A stretch of 6,474 nucleotides of DNA, from assembly GCA_019246375.1 (NCBI GenBank), contig JAFAQO010000165.1, positions 1 through 6,474 on the forward strand, read 5' to 3'. This document shows, piece after piece, positions 1-5,732 of the stretch. The position numbers and the translations under genes are program-made. Within the stretch, counting starts at the first letter, position 1, and every line of letters begins with the position of its first letter. The DNA is from Mycobacterium sp. GTDB lineage: Bacteria; Actinomycetota; Actinomycetes; Mycobacteriales; Mycobacteriaceae. The notes below the pieces were generated by a model. The model made no database searches, was not told the origin of the DNA, and was given only the letters and a program-made list of their open reading frames with translations.

Positions 1-408
1 TTGCGCCGGGTAGACCGACTTGATCAGGTAATGCGCGGTCATGCCCTTCAACAGCACCGACGCCGCCACCTCGTAGTCGATAGCCGGCGGCACTTGAGCC
101 GTGAATTGCACTGGGGCGGCACAGAATTCGGCATAAGCACCAGAAGCGGCGGCAGTCACTACCCGGTCGCCGACCTGCAGCGCCGCCACACCGTCGCCGA
201 CGGCGGCCACGGTGCCGGCCACCTCGGTCCCGAGCACGAACGGCAGCTCACTGCGATATTGCCCTGACCGGAAATATGTGTCGATGAAGTTGACGCCGAC
301 GGCGTGGGCCTCGATCAGTACCTCACCTTCGGCAGGTGAGGGCCGCGGTTTATCGACATAGCGCATGACTTCCGGCCCACCGGTTTCGGCGACTTCGATC
401 GCGTGCAT
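1..408 (-). CDS. qor: NADPH:quinone oxidoreductase, N-terminal part (cut by window edge)
   Basis: This is the first 136 codons of a zinc-independent medium-chain dehydrogenase/reductase of the quinone oxidoreductase (QOR) type, a predicted cytosolic enzyme that reduces quinones with NADPH. The translation begins MHAIEV and contains the QOR hallmarks VNFIDTYFRSG (residues 39-49) and LPFVLGTEVAG (55-65), then AVGDGV and GDRVV of the GroES-like N-terminal domain. The zinc-ligand pattern of alcohol dehydrogenases is not visible. The NADPH-binding Rossmann domain would lie beyond the left edge. I place the start at ATG 408 because the homologue I remember begins MHAIEV; an in-frame ATG at 420 would add four residues (MIVT). 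No clear Shine-Dalgarno precedes either start. It is divergent from the next gene, with only 31 bp between start codons. Family assignment is strong; the physiological substrate is not shown by sequence. Confidence 0.93.
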   Translation of the reverse strand, partial: MHAIEVAETGGPEVMRYVDKPRPSPAEGEVLIEAHAVGVNFIDTYFRSGQYRSELPFVLGTEVAGTVAAVGDGVAALQVGDRVVTAAASGAYAEFCAAPVQFTAQVPPAIDYEVAASVLLKGMTAHYLIKSVYPAQ

Positions 409-414
409 GGTGAC

Positions 415-420
415 TATCAT
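415..420 (+). promoter_or_regulatory. Candidate -10 hexamer TATCAT for the ATP-grasp-like gene
   Basis: TATCAT fits the mycobacterial -10 pattern TAnnnT and sits 19 bp before ATG 440, giving a predicted 5' leader of about 12 nt. It lies inside the very short divergent gap with qor and overlaps the alternative qor start at 420. No convincing -35 box was seen. This is inference from a six-base match. Confidence 0.35.
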
Positions 421-439
421 CCGCAGTTGTGAAGTCCCC

Positions 440-1117
440 ATGAAGCTAGCCCGCCCTGACATTCGTCATCCCCGGATCGTGCTGGCCGGTCAGGTTGCCG
501 GGCACGCTGAAGAGGACGGCCTGGTCGCCGCACTGCGCGCCCGAGGCCTGCATGCGCACTGGGCGTCGTGGAAAGACTCCGACACCCTGAACTCCGACCT
601 GGTGATCCTGCAGGCAAGCACCGACTATCACGAGCGGCCCGATGAGTTCCTGACGTGGACCAGACGGGTGGCCAACCTGCTCAACGCACCCGATGTCGTC
701 GCCTGGAATGCCGACAAGCATTACCTGCACGACCTGAAGCGGGCCGGGGTACCGACCGCGGAGCCAACAGCCGGCGAGACGGCGCTGGTCTTTCTCGGTG
801 GGGTGCAGTCACATGCGTTCACCAGCGTGTCGCCGGTCGAGCCCGACTTCGAGATCTGGGACTTGGGCTACCGCACGCTCGACGCTGCCGCCGATCACTT
901 CTCGAGCAGCCCAAACGAATTGCTCTACGCCCGCGTCGACGTCATCGGCGAACCGGGTGAGGCCCGGCTAGTTGGCCTCGATCTGATCGCGCCCCCGCTG
1001 GGGTGGCAGGTGCTCGACGACACCGTCCGCACCGACGCCCAGCGGCAATTCGCCCTGAGTGTCGAATCTGCCCTGGAGCGGCTGGGGCTGGGCCCGTTGT
1101 CGCATCGACGCCCATAG
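440..1117 (+). CDS. ATP-grasp-like protein lacking the central domain (probable pseudoenzyme)
   Basis: The 225-residue product matches, by position, the Rv1455 gene of M. tuberculosis as I recall the synteny. Its ends read like an ATP-grasp protein. Residues 10-60 look like the pre-ATP-grasp fold (PRIVLAG, then LVAALRARG). Residues 76-110 hold NLLNAPDVVAWNADKHYL and the AGVPTAEPT turn that usually precedes the ATP-binding core. Residues 112-127 (GETALVFLGGVQSHAF) and 161-187 (LLYARVDVI, then LDLIAPPL) resemble the C-terminal core. The stretch normally between GVP-x-x-PT and GE-x-x-LVF, about 50-60 residues with the ATP-contacting lysines, is missing, and acidic metal ligands expected near residues 178-185 are replaced. 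I chose ATG 440 because the longer reading from 365 would run through the qor start; GTG/ATG codons between them lack a Shine-Dalgarno. Its last 150 bp overlap the 3' end of ctaA on the other strand. Function unknown; loss of ATP-dependent ligase activity is inferred. Confidence 0.8.
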   Translation: MKLARPDIRHPRIVLAGQVAGHAEEDGLVAALRARGLHAHWASWKDSDTLNSDLVILQASTDYHERPDEFLTWTRRVANLLNAPDVVAWNADKHYLHDLKRAGVPTAEPTAGETALVFLGGVQSHAFTSVSPVEPDFEIWDLGYRTLDAAADHFSSSPNELLYARVDVIGEPGEARLVGLDLIAPPLGWQVLDDTVRTDAQRQFALSVESALERLGLGPLSHRRP

Positions 1118-2026
1118 CGCAGCGGTGGCCGCAGTGCACAGGGCCGCGCCCGCGACATGCACGGCCACCAGTGCGGCCGGCACACCGGTGAAGAACTGCA
1201 CAGTCCCTATCACCCCTTGCCCACACACCAGCACCAGCAGCACGCCAAGCCGCAGCAGTACCGGGCGCGGCGCCCTCACCGCCAGCAGCCCGAATCCCAG
1301 CCCCACCAACAGCGCGAGGTAGGCGACCAGCAGCGACGAATGGATATGTACCAGCGTGGTGATCTCGATCTTCAGTCGCGGCACAATCCGCGTCGCGCTC
1401 CGATCGCCGGCATGCGGACCGGCGGCCGTCACCAGCGTGCCTGCGAGCACTACCGCGGCCAGCGTCACCGCACTGAGGGCGGTGAGGCCGCGCAGCGGTC
1501 CTACAACGGTATAGGTCACGCCGGCCACATCGTCGGGCTCGCCGATCTTGACGTACAGCAGCACCGCCAGCCACACCATCGTCATCGAAGCCAGCAGGTG
1601 GATCGCGACCGTCCACCACAGCAATCCGGTCAGCACCGTGATGCCACCGATCACCGCCTGCGCGACGGTCGAGACCGGCATCAACCAGGCGTAGACCAGC
1701 ACCTCCGCGCGCCGGCGTGGCCGGGTAACGGCCAGCACCGCCAGCACCGCGGCGATGACCACCGCCAGCGTGACCATGCGGTTGCCGAATTCGACGGCCT
1801 GATGAATACGCGGTACCTCGGTGACCGCCACCGGAGTGAAGCTTCCAGGAAAGCATTGCGGCCAAGTCGGGCAGCCCAGCCCCGAGGCGGTGACGCGGAC
1901 GATCGAGCCGGTGAGGGCAATGCCGCCCTGGGACACGATGACCGCGGCCGCGATCGCGCGCTGCACCCGCAGGCTGGGAGACGGAAGTAGGTCCACCAAC
2001 CGCAGCAGCACCCGTCCGACTGTCAT
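968..2026 (-). CDS. ctaA: Heme A synthase (cytochrome aa3 assembly), with extended C-terminus
   Basis: CtaA is a membrane enzyme that oxidises the C8 methyl of heme O to the formyl group of heme A, needed by the aa3-type cytochrome oxidase. The 352-residue product has eight hydrophobic segments and four conserved heme-ligand histidine sites: H75 in RIHQAVEFGNR, H143 in AIHLLAS, H227/H229 in LVHIHSS and H290 in AVHVAGA. The first external loop holds the cysteine pair C52-PTWPQ-C58 typical of disulfide-containing CtaA. ATG 2026 is preceded by AGGAGGAG about 9-11 nt upstream, which decides the start; a longer reading from GTG 2092 adds 22 residues encoded by a MIRU-like element. The membrane core ends at about residue 310, the length I recall for the M. 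tuberculosis protein; the last 42 residues are hydrophilic and lie antisense to the convergent gene. It is the last gene of the mptB-ABC-ctaA row. Confidence 0.95.
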   Translation of the reverse strand: MTVGRVLLRLVDLLPSPSLRVQRAIAAAVIVSQGGIALTGSIVRVTASGLGCPTWPQCFPGSFTPVAVTEVPRIHQAVEFGNRMVTLAVVIAAVLAVLAVTRPRRRAEVLVYAWLMPVSTVAQAVIGGITVLTGLLWWTVAIHLLASMTMVWLAVLLYVKIGEPDDVAGVTYTVVGPLRGLTALSAVTLAAVVLAGTLVTAAGPHAGDRSATRIVPRLKIEITTLVHIHSSLLVAYLALLVGLGFGLLAVRAPRPVLLRLGVLLVLVCGQGVIGTVQFFTGVPAALVAVHVAGAALCTAATAALWASMRQRAQPQPLQGRFDTQGELPLGVGADGVVEHLPPQRGRDQIEAN

Positions 2027-2077
2027 GATGCGCCGCTCCTCCTCATCGCTTCGCTCTGCATCGTCGACGGCGGTCAT
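2024..2077 (-). repeat. MIRU-like core element (short form) in front of ctaA
   Basis: On the minus strand these 54 bp run from ATGACCGCC through GACGATGCAGAGCGAAGC and GATGAGGAGGAGCGGCGC to the ATG of ctaA. This matches the mycobacterial interspersed repetitive unit as I remember it, in particular the short ~53-bp form known beside senX3-regX3; I could not align it to a reference. It encodes a charged peptide (MTAVDDAERSDEEERRI) that stays in frame with ctaA and has no stop. It also supplies the AGGAGGAG Shine-Dalgarno for ATG 2026. Related to the element at 2941-3045, with about 21 of 27 bases matching over the 5' half. Confidence 0.72.
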
Positions 2078-2099
2078 CGCCATGGTGGTCACCGAACCG

Positions 2100-2105
2100 A
2101 TGGTA
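2100..2105 (-). promoter_or_regulatory. Candidate internal -10 hexamer TACCAT for ctaA
   Basis: Reading the minus strand, TACCAT (2105 to 2100) fits TAnnnT. Seven bases later comes GTG at 2092, which opens a reading frame continuous with ctaA through the MIRU-like element. A transcript starting at that G would be leaderless and would give CtaA a 22-residue N-terminal extension; alternatively translation starts at ATG 2026 from the strong Shine-Dalgarno. The palindrome at 2117-2131 covers the expected -35 area. Inference only. Confidence 0.35.
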
Positions 2106-2116
2106 GGCGACCGTGA

Positions 2117-2131
2117 ACTACACGGCGTAGT
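2117..2131. promoter_or_regulatory. Palindrome ACTAC-N5-GTAGT, candidate operator upstream of ctaA
   Basis: The plus strand reads ACTACACGGCGTAGT, a perfect 5-bp inverted repeat around a 5-bp centre. It lies between the permease and ctaA, 12-26 bp upstream of the candidate -10 hexamer, so a bound protein would cover the -35 region. TAC/GTA half-sites are common in operators of the BlaI/MecI/CopY repressor family, but the N5 spacing is not a clean match and I do not assign a regulator. Confidence 0.4.
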
Positions 2132-2167
2132 AGGGACATGCTCGCTGAACGCGAGGCAGCGCGGTCA

Positions 2168-2944
2168 TCAGGTGAAGCGGAACCAGCGCAGCGCCGCAAG
2201 CGCCGCCAGTGCGCCCCAGACAGTCAGCACGACGACCCCGAACCAGTCCACCGACACGCTCATCGCCTGGGACAGCGCTTCGGTCAGCGCGCCTGACGGG
2301 GTCAGCCGGGCAACCCACTTGACCGCTGTCGGCACCATCTCCGTGTCCACGGTCAGCGCGCCCAACCCGGCGAAGACAAACCACAGCAGGTTCGCGACGG
2401 CGAGCACGATCTCGGCGCGCAGCGTGCCGCCCAGCAGCAGGCCGAGGGCGGCGAACCCGGCGGTCCCCAGCGCGATGATCAGCGCGCCCAAGCCCAAACC
2501 TGCGAGCTCCGGGCGCCAGCCGAGGGCAATAGCGATGCTGCCCAAGATGATTGCCTGCAGGAACACCACCGCGACGACCGCCAGCGATTTGCCGGCGACG
2601 ATTCCCCAGATCGGGAGCGCGGTGGCGCCCAGCCTCTTCAGCGCGCCGTAGCGCCGATCGAACGCGACTGCGATGGCTTGGCCGGTGAACGCGGTGGAGA
2701 CCACCGCCAGCGCCATGATCACCGGAACAAAGGTCGCGGCCCGGTTCGGCCCGAACGAGCCGAGCGGCAATAGCGTTAACCCGACCAACAGGGTGATCGG
2801 GATGAACATCGTCAGCAACAGTTGCTCGCCATTGCGCAGCAGCAGCTTCAACTCCAGCGCTGATTGCGCAGCCAGCATGCGCGGGACGGTGTTCGGGCGG
2901 GGGTCGGGTGTGAAGGTGCCGGCCGGAAACAGGGGCTGACTCAT
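2168..2944 (-). CDS. ABC-2 type transporter permease
   Basis: This is a 258-residue integral membrane protein, the Rv1457c equivalent by position. About six hydrophobic segments are visible: LLLTMFIPITLLVGL, then the region around FVPVIMALAVVSTAF, KSLAVVAVVFLQAIILG, GLGALIIALGTAGFAALG, IVLAVANLLWFVFAGLG and a last one ending just before the basic RWFRFT tail. An amphipathic stretch (MLAAQSALELKLLLRNGEQ) precedes the first segment, as in DrrB-like exporters. ATG 2944 overlaps the stop of the small ORF in the upstream MIRU-like element (ATGA) and is preceded by GGGGGAAGAG; the reading frame upstream of it is translated repeat, so I reject the 290-residue version. It should pair with the ATPase encoded just upstream as an exporter. 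Substrate unknown; the link with ctaA and mptB is by position only. Confidence 0.9.
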   Translation of the reverse strand: MSQPLFPAGTFTPDPRPNTVPRMLAAQSALELKLLLRNGEQLLLTMFIPITLLVGLTLLPLGSFGPNRAATFVPVIMALAVVSTAFTGQAIAVAFDRRYGALKRLGATALPIWGIVAGKSLAVVAVVFLQAIILGSIAIALGWRPELAGLGLGALIIALGTAGFAALGLLLGGTLRAEIVLAVANLLWFVFAGLGALTVDTEMVPTAVKWVARLTPSGALTEALSQAMSVSVDWFGVVVLTVWGALAALAALRWFRFT

Positions 2945-3045
2945 GAGCGCCGCTCTTCCCCCGCAAGCGGGCCGGGTCCCCACCGCAAGGTAGGGGAGTG
3001 CCCCCACCTCATCGCTCGGGCTAGATTGTCGCCGGCGCAACTCAT
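2941..3045 (-). repeat. MIRU-like element with hairpin insert and 34-residue ORF
   Basis: This 105-bp stretch exactly fills the ATPase-permease junction. Its ATG (3045) overlaps the ATPase stop as ATGA, and its TGA (2943-2941) overlaps the permease start as ATGA, the arrangement described for MIRUs in operons. The encoded peptide begins MSCAGDNLARAM and ends AGEERRS. Its two ends (GACAATCTAGCCCGAGCGATGAGG and GGAAGAGCGGCGCTCATGA, each read on the minus strand in two halves) resemble the element before ctaA. Between them are about 47 extra bases with two hairpins: CCCGC-aa-GCGGG at 2960-2971 and TCCCCACC/GGTAGGGGA at 2977-2997, both with a CGCAAG apex. Whether the peptide is made is unknown. 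Confidence 0.68.
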
Positions 3046-3983
3046 TGCCGTAGCTCTCTACCGGTCAATTCCAGGAAAACATCCTCCAGGCTGCGCTGTT
3101 CCACCCGCATGTCGGTGGCCAGCACATCGATCTGGGCGCACCACGCGGTGACCGTCGCCAGCACCTGCGGATCGACCGGGCCCTCGACCAGGTATTCGCC
3201 CGGTACCACTTCGCTGGCCTTATAGTCCTCCGGCAGCGCCGCAATCAGCAGCGACAGGTCAAGCCGCGGCGGCGCGCTGAACCGCAACTGGTCCTTCGCG
3301 CCGCTGCGCATCAGTTCCGCGGGTGTTCCCGCCGCCACGGTCACTCCGTGGTCGATGATGACGATCCGATCAGCAAGTTCCTCGGCCTCTTTGAGTTGGT
3401 GAGTAGTCAACACAACAGTCACGCCGTCGCGGCGGAGTGCGTCGATCAATTCCCACACCAGTACCCGGGCGTGCGCATCCATGCCTGCGGTGGGCTCATC
3501 GAGGAAAACCAGTTGCGGCCGGCCGACCAGCGCACAAGCCAGCGCAAGCCGCTGCTGCTGCCCGCCGGAGAGCCGTCGATACGTGGTGCGCGCCGCTTCG
3601 GTGAGACCCAACGTGCCCAGCAACCATTGCGGGTCCAGCGGGTTGGCGGCGTAAGCCGCTACCAGGTCGAGCATTTCCCCGGCCCGCGCCGCGGGATACC
3701 CGCCGCCGCCCTGCAGCATCACGCCGATGCGTTCGCGCAGCTGCGCGTTGTCCGCGATCGGGTCCAGCCCTAGCACTTCGATCGTGCCGGCATCCGGGCG
3801 TATGAAGCCCTCGCACATCTCGACCGTCGTCGTCTTGCCCGCGCCGTTGGGGCCCAGCAGAGCCAGCACCTGAGCGGCATGCACGTCGAGATCGAGGTCG
3901 GCGACCGCGGTGATCGAGCCATACCTTTTGCCGACCCCGCGCAACCGTAACGGGACGTCGGGAACTTTTGGAGCCGAGCTCAC
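3042..3983 (-). CDS. ABC transporter ATP-binding protein (DrrA-like)
   Basis: The 313-residue product is a complete nucleotide-binding subunit, the Rv1458c equivalent by position. Residues 12-215 form the ABC domain: Walker A GPNGAGKTT (44-52), Q-loop glutamine Q91 in VMLQGG, signature LSGGQQQR (138-145), Walker B LVFLDEPT (158-165) with catalytic E163, and the H-loop histidine H195 in TTHQ. All catalytic residues are intact. The remaining ~95 residues form the C-terminal domain common in DrrA/CcmA-like exporters, ending LEDVFLELTGREL. It would power the permease encoded next, at the inner face of the membrane. The start is GTG 3983, which overlaps the mptB stop as GTGA, so translation is probably coupled to mptB; no strong Shine-Dalgarno is seen. 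The 3' end joins the MIRU-like element through ATGA. Transported substrate unknown. Confidence 0.94.
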   Translation of the reverse strand: MSSAPKVPDVPLRLRGVGKRYGSITAVADLDLDVHAAQVLALLGPNGAGKTTTVEMCEGFIRPDAGTIEVLGLDPIADNAQLRERIGVMLQGGGGYPAARAGEMLDLVAAYAANPLDPQWLLGTLGLTEAARTTYRRLSGGQQQRLALACALVGRPQLVFLDEPTAGMDAHARVLVWELIDALRRDGVTVVLTTHQLKEAEELADRIVIIDHGVTVAAGTPAELMRSGAKDQLRFSAPPRLDLSLLIAALPEDYKASEVVPGEYLVEGPVDPQVLATVTAWCAQIDVLATDMRVEQRSLEDVFLELTGRELRQ

Positions 3984-5671
3984 GAAGAATCAGCGTAGGC
4001 GTCTGGCACTGCTGTCGGCCGCGGGGCTTCAGCGGCCGGCGCCGCATCCGGCGCCACCGCTTCCCGCAGCAATTCCCGTCCTTCGCTTGGCAGCCGGCGC
4101 CACGGCAGCTGCGAATACGTCAAAGCGATGAGTAGTGCGACGATGACGGTGCTGGCCAGCGTCGCGTCCAGAATCTGGAACAGCGCGAAGCGGTCGCCGT
4201 TGGCGGTGGGACCGAAGACGCCGACGATGAACGTGACGCCGATCGCGGCTATCCGGAAGCCGGGGCGGGTCGCCCAGGCGGCCAGCGGAATGATGGCCCA
4301 CAGCAGATACCAAGGCTGCACCACGGGAAACAGCAGCACCGTGACGCCCAGCGCGACGCCGAGCCCGCCTACCGGATGTAGCCGGCCGCGCAGCACCGCG
4401 AACAGCAGCCAACCCACCATCACCGCGATGATCAGCACACCGATGCCACGGGTCAGCGACAAGACGGCGGTGGTGTGATCACCCAGGCCAAGCAAAATCC
4501 CTGCCTGACCGGTACCGAGGGCCAGCAGCGTCGGCGGTGACATCCAACTGCGTACCACGTTGGCCGTGCCCAGCGTGAAGATCCAGCCGAAGCCGAGTCT
4601 GCTGGCCCAGCCGACGGCGGCCATCACGGCCAATGACAGCCCCGCCACTGCCCCGCCGACCAGAAGAAACGCCCGCAGGTTGCCACCGCAGCGGTAGGCC
4701 AGTGCCATCGCGACAAATCCCAGCGCCAGCAAGGATGGCAATTTCACTTGCGACGACAGCGTGATCAGTACCACACCGGCCAGGAGCAGGCCCAACGGCT
4801 TCCAGTCCGCGGTGGGTTTTCGCGGCAACAGGCGTGGCGAGTCGACGGCGCGTAGCGCGACCTCGGTACCGGTCAGCATCAGGCCGAGCATCAGCGCCTC
4901 GTTGTGGATGCCGGCGACCAGATGCATGATCAGCAGGGGATTGGCTGGGCCGAGCCAGAGCGCGCTGACTTCGGCGACGCCGCAACGGCGGGCCAACCGT
5001 GGAGTGGCCCAGACAATGAGGCCGACGCCGGCCAATACCACCAACCGGTGGCACAGCACGGCGGCAACAATGTTTTCCCCGGTCAGGGCGGAGATCGAGC
5101 GACCGATCCACAAGAACAGCGGACCGTAGGGCGCCGGCGTGTCCCGCCACAGGCTGGGCACCGACAGCGTGAACACATGGTCGAGGCCCAGCGCCCGGGC
5201 CGGACCGGTCCGATAGGGGTCGATGCCCAGCCTGGAGATCTGACTCTGCGCCAGATAGGAATAGACGTCCTTGCTGTACATCGGCGGCGCCGCCAGCAGC
5301 GGAAGCGTCCACAACAGCAGGGTGCGGTCGAGATCCCCGCGCGACATCCGTTGGTTGCCTAACGCGAACCGGCCCAGCATCAGCCAGGCCAGCGCCATCA
5401 TGACCGCGCCGGTCGTGGTCATCGTCAACGACACAGTCTGAATCCGGGACGGCAGGTTCAGCAGCCGAACCCCGAAGGTCGGGTCCTGGACCACCGGCCT
5501 CGCCCCGGCGCCCAACGCACCGATTGCCATCAGCACGGTGCCGGTGGCCCCGAACAGCCGGGTGCGTCGCAGTGCGACGAGTTCGGCATCGTTGAGCGGC
5601 GAGCCCACCACCGGCTCGTCACCGTGCCAGCGGGCGATCGACGAGCTCAGCGTGCGTTGGCGGGCAGCCAC
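3980..5671 (-). CDS. mptB: Alpha-(1->6)-mannopyranosyltransferase MptB (GT-C fold)
   Basis: MptB is a polytopic membrane mannosyltransferase that uses polyprenyl-phosphate mannose on the outer face of the plasma membrane to start the alpha-1,6-mannan core of lipomannan and lipoarabinomannan. The 563-residue product has more than ten hydrophobic segments. The GT-C signature aspartate is D135 in PPMYSKDVYSYLAQ, in the first large external loop, followed by the conserved PAPYGPLFLWIGR (179-191), NPLLIMHLVAGIHNEAL (244-260) and FPVVQPWYLLW (448-458). I recognise these blocks from M. tuberculosis Rv1459c. The loop around residues 275-291 appears about 30 residues shorter than I recall there. The Pro/Ala-rich tail is cytosolic or disordered. 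Start: GTG 5671, with no Shine-Dalgarno but a TACGCT hexamer six bases upstream, suggesting a leaderless mRNA. It is first of the minus-strand row and divergent from sufR. Confidence 0.95.
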   Translation of the reverse strand: MAARQRTLSSSIARWHGDEPVVGSPLNDAELVALRRTRLFGATGTVLMAIGALGAGARPVVQDPTFGVRLLNLPSRIQTVSLTMTTTGAVMMALAWLMLGRFALGNQRMSRGDLDRTLLLWTLPLLAAPPMYSKDVYSYLAQSQISRLGIDPYRTGPARALGLDHVFTLSVPSLWRDTPAPYGPLFLWIGRSISALTGENIVAAVLCHRLVVLAGVGLIVWATPRLARRCGVAEVSALWLGPANPLLIMHLVAGIHNEALMLGLMLTGTEVALRAVDSPRLLPRKPTADWKPLGLLLAGVVLITLSSQVKLPSLLALGFVAMALAYRCGGNLRAFLLVGGAVAGLSLAVMAAVGWASRLGFGWIFTLGTANVVRSWMSPPTLLALGTGQAGILLGLGDHTTAVLSLTRGIGVLIIAVMVGWLLFAVLRGRLHPVGGLGVALGVTVLLFPVVQPWYLLWAIIPLAAWATRPGFRIAAIGVTFIVGVFGPTANGDRFALFQILDATLASTVIVALLIALTYSQLPWRRLPSEGRELLREAVAPDAAPAAEAPRPTAVPDAYADSS

Positions 5672-5677
5672 TTGAGC

Positions 5678-5683
5678 AGCGTA
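5678..5683 (-). promoter_or_regulatory. Candidate -10 hexamer TACGCT, leaderless mptB start
   Basis: On the minus strand TACGCT fits TAnnnT and is followed by exactly six bases (GCTCAA) before GTG 5671. That spacing would put the transcription start at the first base of the start codon, which agrees with the absence of a Shine-Dalgarno. No clear -35 box is present at 17-18 bp. Inferred, not shown. Confidence 0.42.
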
Positions 5684-5732
5684 ACCGCCACCCCGGAAAC
5701 GCCGGGGGAACCCACCGGCTGGACCCGTCGCA

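Noticed and set aside
1..267. 88-codon plus-strand ORF at the left edge
   Set aside because: It is antisense to qor, whose minus-strand translation has clear family motifs.
365..439. Longer N-terminus for the ATP-grasp-like gene
   Set aside because: It would run through the qor start and first codons in antisense, and the added residues show no family resemblance. ATG 440 begins where the conserved fold begins.
942..1865. 307-codon minus-strand ORF overlapping ctaA in another frame
   Set aside because: Arg/Gly/Ala-rich translation without motifs; the ctaA frame explains the same DNA.
1157..1990. 277-codon plus-strand ORF opposite ctaA
   Set aside because: Its Gln/His/Arg-rich composition has no domain pattern, and the opposite strand clearly encodes CtaA with conserved histidines. 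It is a GC-rich shadow frame.
2945..3040. 32-residue N-terminal extension of the ABC permease
   Set aside because: This DNA is the MIRU-like element; its own ORF lies in another frame with ATGA overlaps at both ends, which supports ATG 2944.
2941..3045. Hairpins at 2960-2997 as a Rho-independent terminator
   Set aside because: No T-run follows on the minus strand, and the ATGA overlaps indicate continued translation into the permease.
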